The translations under genes and the position numbers were made by a program. This document shows, piece by piece, positions 55,306 to 64,000 of a DNA stretch of 64,000 nt. The DNA is taken from the NCBI GenBank assembly GCA_030063045.1, contig JAQSEB010000023.1:3968001-4032000 (forward strand), given 5' to 3'. The DNA is from Pratylenchus scribneri. Lineage: Eukaryota; Nematoda; Chromadorea; Rhabditida; Pratylenchidae. The stretch's first letter is position 1; each line of letters starts with the position of its first letter. Below the pieces are notes generated by a model that did no database searches, was not told the origin of the DNA, and saw only the letters and a program-made list of their open reading frames with translations.

Positions 55306-58300
55306 ATGCTTCCAAACTTCATCGCCTTTCTACTCCTTTTTTCGCCCGGAAATGCCCAATTTGGTGAAATTGCCTCTGTGGTCACCTCTCTTTTGGCCGG
55401 AGGCGGTGGTGCCGGATTAGCCGGATTGGGAAGTGCTGCCGGCAGTGGGGCATCGTTGGGATCATTAGGCTCATTGGGAGCTGGGGCTGCGTCCGCTGGT
55501 GCAGGGGCGGCTGGAGCCGGAAATGCCATCGGAAACATTGGAACCCGTGAGATATTGGGAATTGAATTGAAGGAATATTACTAAAGAATTGAATAATATT
55601 TATCTAGGCATAATTGGAATTTGGGATTATTCATTATTCGTTGATTTTATTATTTTTATTTAATATTTTTTAGTCTATCAATTGGCCCAAGCCGCACTTC
55701 AATTGACTGGCACCGGCGTTGGAATAGCCAATCAAGCATCGGAAAGGCGAGAATCGAAAACAATTCATTGTTAAATTCCAAAAATTTTAGTGCATGGTTT
55801 CCAGCGGTCGTTGAAAGTGCTGCCAAAATGAATAAAGACTTTCAGGATCGACTTTTGCATGGGACACAAACAGCAGGGGGACTTGGAACACTCGGAGGAT
55901 TAGGCACAAGTTAGTTTAGTAAATATTTTATGATTTATTTTGACTTCCCAAATCCCCACCTATCTATTAATTGTGGAATATTCTCCTCATCAAATCATAA
56001 AATTCAATATTAATATTTGAAATTTCAGAAAGTAGCAAGGGAAGTGGCGGCAGCATTGGCAAAGAATATGGCAAGGAGTTTGGGAGCGGAGAGGAGGTCG
56101 AAACCGAAACAAATTCCTTGTTGGGTGGCCTACCCAGTGGCCCGGATTCGTCTTCTTCCATTTTCTCCTCCCATGTGTCACTTTTGCCAAATTTATTACC
56201 AATGGGCCAAATTATAACGCCATCGCCACCTTCACTTGGCCTTGGAGGAATTGGAGGGGACAGAACGAGAATTAGTGCTGGGAATGGACTGCCAGGATTG
56301 CCCGGATTGGGCCGATTGTTGCCAGGAGAATCAACGGGGCTAGGCGGAGGAGGAGAAGGCGAAAGTAGCAGAATTGGTGGAGGAATTGATGGGACAATCG
56401 CAAGCAGAAAGGTCAATATTAGAAATATTTTATAAATGGTAAACATTTTTGTAAAGAAATTGATTGGCATTGGCCAAATCGAAGAAGTCCCACTTTCACC
56501 CCCAATTGGCGAAACAAATTTGGGGGGAATTGGTCGGCCAATGGAAGAAGGCCCTTCTTCTCTTTTGCCGGGCGAAAGTCCAATCCAGCAGCCATCACAG
56601 CCATCATCTGAATCTTCTTTGTCCATTTCCTCACCGAAAATAACGGTAAAATTGCCCCCGGCAGATTCGAATGAGGGAATTGGAGGTGGCATTGGAGGAA
56701 ATTTGAGGGCAGAAGATAGGACAAAGAAAAAGGACATTGAAACGACGATCGAACAAATTGAGACAGAATTTAGCACTGATAATGAGGGAAAGAATGATGA
56801 AGAAGTGAAACCAATTAAAGAGGATGAAACTGAGGAGGAACATGGCCTTGAACCATTGGTCAGTTTTATTTGGTTATTTTTAATGAATTTATGGCATAAA
56901 AATAATTAATAAATATTAATTGTCCCTTTTGTGAATAGATTCCATCGGCGAATGGCAGCCAAACATCCCCGTTGAATATGACTCGAATTGAGCAAATTGT
57001 TGAGCATCGAGGATTCACTCAAATGGTGCCGGAATTGCGAAAATTGATTGGCCAATTGAAAAGGGGAAATTTAACAATGGCAGAATTGGAAGAATTGGAA
57101 AGACAATTGGCCGGCAATTTTGAGGCAGGCGAACCAAGGGAAAATACGGAAAGACCAACAACAGAACATCATCATAATCAACGGGAATCAGATGAAGAAT
57201 CCAGTGGTGAAAGGACAAAAAAAGGTTGGTTTTGGGCACAATTTTATTAATATTTTAATCAAATGTGAATATTTCAGGTGAAATTGTAAATGAACACCGT
57301 CAAAGGGCATCAAATCGGAATTTGGCCGCCCTTCGCCGTGGCCTTTACAGCAATTCAGAATTGGCAGAACAACAAAAATCGAAAGAAGAAGAACCAAAAA
57401 AAGATGGTAATGATGAATTAGAGAAAAGTGCAACAAATGGGGATGGCCGAATTGACGCATTGGTCGACGGACAAAAGGATCCAATTTTGCGCAAAATTGT
57501 CGATTTCAATCGGCCACCAATCATTCTTTCATTGGAACGATCAAATCCGGTCAATTTATTATGGAAAATTGGATAAAATATAAATTCAGTCGGCCAATCA
57601 TCGGCATTTGCCATCGACAACATTCCTTGGACGACAAAATCATCGAATTGAGAGTAATGTCGATAATGGCCAAATTAGAAGAGAATCATCTCATGGTGCC
57701 AGGGCATTGGGTGCTCCTTCCGAAATTGTTGATGATGTGCCAAAAACAACAATGGAATCGACCACCATTTCCACCACAAAAAGACAAACTACCACGGAAC
57801 CCTCGACTACAACAACCAAAATTGAATTGGTCAAAAACATTGGCAACAATGAAAAGCCAACAACAATTGTGGCAAAGCCAACAATGAATGGTGAAATAGA
57901 ATCGACGGCAACAACAGAAATTGTTGAAATTTCACCAGTCGTACGGGCAAAGGTGCCAAATTAATTCTCAAAAACAATTGTTTTTATTTATTTTTCCATT
58001 AAATAGGTTCCAATCATTTTGTCATCCTCATCATCCGTAATGCCGCCTAAACATTCAACAAATGGACCGAAAAGGAAAGAATTGCCAAGGACCCAGCAGC
58101 AGGTTGATGAACGACCAAAACATTGGAATGATCAACCATTGAAATTAGTGGATTCAGCGTCCGAGGGAAATGGTCGAAGGCCATCCAATGAAATTGGAAG
58201 GAGTGGAAATGTACAGCAAGCAGTGATTGGACCAAGAGGAAGGGCTGGAAAAAGGCCACCACCATTACAAAGAGGAACACAACAAAAACAAACCCAACAG

Positions 58301-58869
58301 CAAAATCAACAAAACAGCAGAAATTGGGGGAATGGCGAAAGAGGAAGAAATGGTAATAATAATAATAATGGACAATGGCAACAAAATGGCCAGAATTTTG
58401 TTAATAACCAACAATATGGGACAAATTGGAATCAGCAACATCAGGGGAATATTGGGAATAATGGACAATGGCAACAACAACAATTTGGCACAACAAATTG
58501 GGGAGGAAGCCAATCCACCACATTTGGCCAATTCCAACAACAACCCACATCATTTTCCCAACAACAATTCTATCAGCCAAATAATGGCCAGCGACAACAA
58601 TATTGGCCCAATCAGCAAAATCAACAGAATTGGCCGAATCAACAGCAAAATTTTAACCAATTTGGTGGTTTCCCGGTGAGGACATTGCCCGATCCAGTGC
58701 AAAGTACACCCCCAAATGTGGTAAATTCCTCCTTCATTTTCCAATTTTATTACATTTTTATCATTCCACCAAGGTTTATCATCCATTCTCCAGTGGCACT
58801 TTGCTCACTTTTGGCCAATCCCATCAACAACAAAGCCAGCCTGAATTCTTCAGATTTGGCAGAAAATAA
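55306..58869 (+). CDS. Large secreted low-complexity protein: Gly-rich N-terminus, Q/N-rich prion-like C-terminus
   Basis: The ATG at 55306 opens a signal peptide (MLPNFIAFLLLFSPGNAQ). Successive exons add a Gly/Ala-rich region and a Gly/Pro/Ser region (GGIGGDRTRISAGNGLPGL, SSSESSLSIS-type). An acidic linker follows, then a helical segment TRIEQIVEHRGFTQMVPEL with KLIGQLKRGNLTMAELEEL. After that come RRGLYSNSELAEQQ and KDPILRKIVDFNRPPIILSL. Thr-rich repeats (TTTEPSTTTTK) are followed by a tail dominated by Gln and Asn (WNQQHQGNIGNNGQWQQQQF), ending FRFGRK at 58869. It resembles nematode pqn-type or cuticle-associated secreted proteins. No enzymatic domain. The exon at 57579-57640 and some junctions are tentative. 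Confidence 0.65.
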
Positions 58870-59493
58870 ATAAATAATTAGTCAAAAATGCCTCAACTTT
58901 GATGAAAAAGGAATTTTGCTATTTAAAAATTTAAAAAGTTGCCATAAATTATTGGAATTATTTAGCAAAATTTTCATTTTCTCGAAGAAATAAATAAATT
59001 TATTATTTATTCAAATTTTTATTTAGAATTTAGAATGAATGGTTTTTAGTGCTTGATATCCATTTTTACTTATAATTATCCTGAATTGAATATTGCCACA
59101 CAGTTTAACTAAATAATTTCCCTCGGGAACATTCAGAATTGCAAATTAATTGATTGAGGGAATGTGGCATGCAAATAACTAGACACCAACAAATTATTCC
59201 GTTGAAATAAATATTTGGACTTTAATGGATAAGCATTAACATCATTCATATGGAATGGATTAATTAAAATTTGATGATACCGAAAAATGTGAATGAAATT
59301 CGAGTAATACAAAAATTGGAATTTAAATGAATTAAACCCGTTCAATCACCTGCAGCCAACATATTCTTTTGTTAGCATATATAACATGGAAGAATGCCGC
59401 GGATAAATAGAATGAGAATTTATTTCGTACAAAAGAAAAAAAAACAATTAAAATTTTGAATGACTAGTTAATTGGATTCCCATTCTTTTCCAA
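58870..59493. other. Convergent intergenic region
   Basis: AT-rich, between the Q/N-rich gene (+) and GPCR 2 (-). Nothing further is supported. Confidence 0.4.
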
Positions 59494-62282
59494 TTAAAAG
59501 GCGCAACTTCTTTCTCGATCTGCCACCTCCGATTCTCGACTCAATATTGTTTCCATGACCGTGGATTCTTCGGGTTTTTGGTTCTTCAAACTCCTCTTTC
59601 TATTGCCTTTTTGCCGATATGATGCTCCATTTTGTGAACCATTGGTAGAAAGTGTCCTCGCAATTGGATATCCCAATGCATCTCTTTCCATTTGTTCAGA
59701 AAGACTGCAAAATATTTGGATTAAATTTGTTAATTAATTGAGGAAATAGACCGATGGTTGCGCAGCATCAACATCATTTGTTCTTTTCGCTGAAATGAAT
59801 GAATAATTATTTTTGTTTTAATTCCATTTTGGAAAAAGGCACCTGTTCTTGGCTTTTTCTGAAGCTAAATGTGTCCCGGATGGCGGCCCGAAAACGTTGA
59901 GAAAGGAAAGCATAGAGAATTGGATTTATGCCGGAGGCAAAAAACATCAAAAGAAAAGTGGTCGGTTGGACCAAGGCTGAAAGGCAATTTAAACATCGAG
60001 GCGCTGGAAATTACGAATTAATTCGGATTAATAAATTTGACAATTATTTTCTCACCATTTGCTTCTCGCCAGACACTCCAAGTCAAATAGATCTACAAAA
60101 GAAATTTAATGGATTTTGGATAATATATATTTATTTTATTTGTTCAAATCAAACATCTCTTAATTTTTTCGATTCTCTCTCAAGCAAAAAATGAGTTAAA
60201 TTTCAACAAAATTTCCACCAAAATGAACATTTTCGTTCTTTTTTGATTAACCAAGGGAATTTTGGGTGATTGGAATCAAATTTCCTCATGTTCCCTCCAA
60301 TTCTTTCATTTGACTTATTTTTATTTCTCCTATTGAAGAATCTGATGAAAAGCTGGAAAAAGTACATTTTGGTACGAAAAAATGGGCGAAAATCAGTTGA
60401 AAAAACAATTCGGAATTTGGAACTTTGAAATCCGGAAATAAGGCAAAAAAAATATTGAAATTAAATGAGGAATTCAAATTGACATGTTTTGGACTCACAT
60501 ATCTGGGCAAGGAGAGGACGGCAAATGCCAAAACAATGACCGCACAAAGGCGAATTACTCGACGTCGACTGTCCACCAACTATAGATAAAAGGGAAATAA
60601 AATGTTTTTTGGACACGAAAAAGGATTGAATTCTGCTTAAATGTGGCACTTTAATTCACCTCAATTTTTGGCAATCGGCGAACATGTGGCTGATGCCCAT
60701 TTGCCATATTCCCATTTCCATTTATTATTTCTAAGCAATTACTGCCCGTTCGATTCAGTCCAATTCTGCCTCCTCCTCCTCTGCATCCATTCTGCTGTTG
60801 CTGATGATTAAGTTGCGACAATTTCCGGGTGTTTGTGAGCAAAGGGGCTGAATGTTTGTGTTGCAATGTTCCAATTCCATTTAGCAAGGAATACTCTGAA
60901 TCAATGCCTAATTCTTTTTTGGTGAAAATTCCCGGCAAAATTGCCGAAAAATGAACCCACTTTGTCGGGTCACGGCCGTCCCAGTTGAGGTGGCCAATGA
61001 AGAATTTGTTGTGGCAGAAGTGCGCACCATTTGTGAGGTTCGTGCCACCGAATCATCCTCCGTTGTGCGGATTAGAACCAAACTAAAATGAAGAAGAAAT
61101 GGACATAGGGTGATTCAAGTAAAACTGACCCAATGCTGGCATAAATGCTGAAAAGCAGGGTCAACGGCAAAACATACCAAACCATCAAATTTACTGTCGA
61201 AACCAATTGGAGTACATTTATATCGGACCAGACTAAATGGCGACGAGTACAAATCTGAAAATGGGGAAGTGATTAAATAATAATTCAACAAAATTCACTC
61301 CATAATGTTGATTGGCTTCGGCATTGTAAAATTCCATATATTGGACGGCAATCAAATATGGAATATTCATCAAAGCTGACAAAGTCCAAACGAGCAAAGT
61401 GCACAAAATTAATACCGAAAAATGGAAGGAATATTAAATGTTAAATTTCCAATTTAAATTCACCGATCTGGTCATTAAATGATGGACAAGCATTGGCCGA
61501 AGAACGGCGATAAATCGTTCAACGGAAAGGAGAACCTGCACAAAATAAATTAATGACAATAAAAGGAATTGGTTTGATACCAAAATTCCGGCTGAACTAT
61601 TCGGGATCATATGGAGAATGTAAACATAAGTATGGCAAAGAAGTTTGCCAAATGGCCAAGTGCCATCTGATGAATGAATTGACATTTTGTTGATTATTGG
61701 ATATGGAAATTTACGGGCAAAAAGAACAAAATGGACGGCATTTTGGCAGACACAAAAAATGCCGACTAACAAATCAGCGATGGCCAAATTAGCCAGGAAA
61801 AAGTTAGTCACAGTTCGCATTGACCGGTTGCATACAATGCAAATTAGCACCATTGAATTACCTTCAAATTTATAATTGGAATTGAATTTGCCTCTAAGGA
61901 ATGTTTTTATTGCCCACTCACCGACAACGCATGAGAAGAATACGAGAATGTAAGCCATGAGGAAAAATGCCTGGAAATGGAGGGAATATACTTCGTTTAC
62001 TTATATTTTTAATAATTTCCCTTCAAAGGGTTAATTAATCCAATTCATTAATCTCTTTCGCATTTCATTTCATTCATTCACCTTCACCAGTGGCCTATTC
62101 ATTACATTCCCATCAAATTGTTCTTCATCTGAAGTTGTTGGATTATCGCCTTCTGCCCCAAAGTCCTCATCGGCAATGTCCAATGAAAGATTCAGAAGAA
62201 ATGGCGAAACCGAAAAATTATGGGTTGGAATTGGCAAAATTGCTGATTGAATGAGGGAAGCGGCGGAGGTGGGGGATGCCAT
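59494..62282 (-). CDS. Rhodopsin-like neuropeptide GPCR
   Basis: Minus strand, ATG at 62282 (MASPTSAASLIQSAILPIPT, with an N-glycosylation site NFS), stop at 59494. The exons give TM1 (FFLMAYILVFFSCVVG) and TM2 (MRTVTNFFLANLAIADLLVG). TM3 carries ERF in VLLSVERFIAVLRPMLVHHL, in place of DRY. TM4 (LICTLLVWTLSALMNIPYL-like), TM5 (VNLMVWYVLPLTLLFSIYAS), TM6 (VIRLCAVIVLAFAVLSLPRY) and TM7 (MFFASGINPILYAFLSQRFR, an NPxxY-type NPILY) follow. The third loop is long and Ser/Thr/Gly-rich. The TM2 and TM7 motifs resemble neuropeptide receptors of the NPFF/SIFa group. Ligand unassigned. Confidence 0.85.
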
Positions 62283-62387
62283 CGTGGCCAATATTCCCAA
62301 AAATGGAATTGTGGTTTTTTGAGATCAAATCTGAAAAAAAATATTTGATGAATAATGAGGGGTCATCAAAAGAGATAATATCGTGAA

Positions 62388-62400
62388 GGGGGGGGGGGGG
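62388..62400. repeat. Poly-G tract, 13 nt
   Basis: Run of 13 G about 105 bp upstream of the GPCR 2 start codon (poly-C on the gene's own strand). Confidence 0.95.
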
Positions 62401-62689
62401 TCGAGGCAATAAAGGAAAAAGGGAATATCATTGCAATTGAAATTGCTGGGAGCAAATTTATTGCTGAAAAGTGAATCAGATTCTTAACGATGGTTAAGAA
62501 ACAAATAAGGGATAAACTGGATTCAACCTTTTCCCGTTCCATTCTCCGGTTCGATACAAATCAAAATGAAATGAATAAAAAATATAGTTAAACATTTATC
62601 CAACGAATTTTTCACCTTTATAGTTTAGCTTTTTAATCAGAAAATCCCCAAAAATAAAATATCAAATTTCGACGGATTAGAAGGTTAGC

Positions 62690-63698
62690 CGACATTTGCG
62701 CCGGAGCATTTGCGCCGCCGACACTTGCGCCGCCGACATTTGCGACTCCGACTTTTACGCCGTCGACTTTTGCGCCGGAGCATTTGCGCCGCCGACATTT
62801 GCGACGCAGACTTTTGCGACGCCTACTTTTGCGCCGCCTCTAGAAATACGATTAGATTTTGCAAAACGATGTAAAATAAATCCAAGTTATGATTATTAAT
62901 TATCAAAATTAAAATTATTAACCAAATGAATAAATAAAATTGTTAACCCTGGAATCACAATGTGCGGGAAAACGCGGCGATTTTTGTTACCTTCTATTGC
63001 CATTCTCTCCAAAGTTATGTACTGATTATGTATCTATCGCAGCGGGTTCCATAAAAACGCAGTGTTTTGTAGAGAAAAAGAGCAGTTCTAACGGGGAAGT
63101 AGAAGGGGGAGTAGAACTGCTCTTTTTCTCTATAAAACACTGCGTTTTTATGGAACCCGCTGCGATAGATACATAATCAGTACATAACATTGGAGAGAAT
63201 GACGATAGAAGGTAACAAAAATCGCCGCGTTTTCCCGCTCCATTGTGATTCCAGGGTAAATAAATGTTATATAAAAATTCCAAGCATCAATAAACCCAAT
63301 CATCCAATCCCCTTGTTGTTAAACAATATCGTAATGCCTGAGGATGAGCCAGCCATGTTGAACCATTGCGCGCATTAGGATTCTGTTGATGAATTCCATT
63401 GATTCCTTTTTCGTTAGTTAAGAATTGCTTAATTAGTATGATCTCCATATTTTGGAAATAGAAAATTATTCACCCTTTTATTAGTTAATGATATGAGTAA
63501 TAATTCGGTCCGATAATTTCTTTAATAAACAATAATTCGTATTTCTAGAGGATGCGCAAAAGTAGGCGTCGCAAAAGTCTGCGTCGCAAATGTCGGCGGC
63601 GCAAATGCTCCGGCGCAAAAGTCATCGGCGCAAAAGTCGGCGTCGCAAAAGTTCCGGCGCAAATGTCGGCGGCGCAAATGTTCCCGTCGCAAATGTCG
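62690..63698. mobile_element. Foldback element with ATTTGCGCCGCCGAC sub-repeats
   Basis: The left arm (62690-62850, starting CGACATTTGCGCCGG) and right arm (63540-63698) are inverted repeats built of about 16-bp units ACATTTGCGCCGCCG / CTTTTGCGACGCC. Both inner arm ends carry CTCTAGAAATACG or its complement. The interior is AT-rich and is interrupted by the PIF-type hairpin at 62947-63256. No transposase. Confidence 0.78.
62947..63256. mobile_element. 310-bp PIF/Harbinger-type hairpin MITE nested in the foldback
   Basis: Ends CCCTGGAATCACAATG and its complement, flanked by TAA at 62944-62946 and 63257-63259. Nearly the whole element is one palindrome: the arms run from both ends through GCAGCGGGTTCCATAAAAAC to a centre near 63100 (GGGGAAGTAGAAGGGGG). 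It shares ends and TAA duplication with the 1.2-kb element at 39034. Confidence 0.88.
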
Positions 63699-64000
63699 AA
63701 TCACCATTGGAAATAAAAAAAGAAGCCAAATTTGGAATGAACAAAAAAAAAAATTTAGGAATCGAGAAAACTAGATAATGAAATATTTAATCAGAATTGG
63801 TGGAAAAATAGATGGTCCAATTTTTAGTAGATCTTCTAAATCCCAAAAGGAATCAATGAGTAAAAAATTGGAAATTCTAGGAGGAAAGTTTTTAAAAAAT
63901 GAAAACCCACAAACTGAAATTGATTTTTAAACGGAAATGAGGATTTATTTAAATGAGGGATGATGAGGTTATTGACGTCATCCAAACCATTTTGGCCAAT
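63699..64000. other. Right-edge sequence, no supported gene
   Basis: AT-rich, short ORFs only. A gene continuing beyond the window cannot be excluded. Confidence 0.35.

Noticed and set aside
55967..56776. 269-codon ORF on the minus strand, the longest single open frame
   Set aside because: It is antisense to the Gly/Pro-rich exons of the secreted gene on the plus strand. Its Pro/Ser/Leu-rich translation is the mirror of Gly-rich coding sequence.
62696..62899. 67-codon ORF rich in CAADI/FAPPTFA units
   Set aside because: Translation of the ATTTGCGCCGCCGAC foldback arm, mirrored at 63522-63778.

Overview
This is eukaryotic nuclear DNA from a nematode, almost certainly a plant-parasitic tylenchomorph. 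The genes are AT-rich and split by many very short introns (about 35-60 bp, GT...TTTCAG or TTAG). There is a major sperm protein (MSP) gene, a nematode DUF273-type gene, a fatty-acid elongase and neuropeptide-type GPCRs. A secreted chorismate mutase at 3.1-3.7 kb is an effector class known from root-knot, cyst and related nematodes and thought to be of bacterial origin. I cannot fix the genus from the window. There is no prokaryotic gene structure, rRNA, CRISPR array or virus.

Layout. 0-0.6 kb: 5' end of a PDE10/pde-5-like phosphodiesterase (-). 1.9-2.6 kb: a foldback repeat. 3.1-11.2 kb: chorismate mutase (+), divergent G-alpha (-), a lysine/proline-rich secreted or membrane-anchored protein (+), a Ly6-like protein (+), an ELO elongase (-) and a DUF273 glycosyltransferase-like gene (-). 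13.3-19 kb: a GPCR (+) and the CTD phosphatase fcp-1 (-), whose intron carries a hAT-type element. 19.8-24.5 kb: a 19-exon secreted protein made of about 14 exon-encoded repeats, a charged tail and two ShKT domains. This is the most unusual gene in the window. 24.6-26.6 kb: a cysteine-rich EB-module gene (-) with a 199-bp MITE in an intron. 26.9-28.9 kb: a foldback element with a mariner-like element nested in it.

29.9-38.8 kb: a multipass membrane protein, an arylacetamide deacetylase-like esterase, another foldback element, rfc-3 and a small acidic protein with a PP1-docking-like motif. 39.0-40.2 kb: a PIF/Harbinger-type element. 40.4-45.3 kb: prx-12, a U6-type terminal uridylyltransferase and a CMC1-like gene, all on the minus strand and 170-205 bp apart, possibly an operon. 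45.7-47.8 kb: a PP1-type phosphatase diverging from the MSP gene. 48.2-50.7 kb: three Helitron-like copies. 50.7-53.5 kb: a UBX protein that seems to lack its UAS domain, then endonuclease G. 55.3-58.9 kb: a glycine-rich, Q/N-rich secreted protein. 59.5-62.3 kb: a second GPCR. 62.7-63.7 kb: a foldback element interrupted by a 310-bp PIF-type hairpin.

The housekeeping and sperm genes are ordinary. The accessory interest lies in the secreted proteins and in the dense, nested non-autonomous transposons, several with clear target-site duplications. Gene models were built by hand from ORFs, splice signals and reading-frame continuity. Family names come from recognised motifs, not from database searches.
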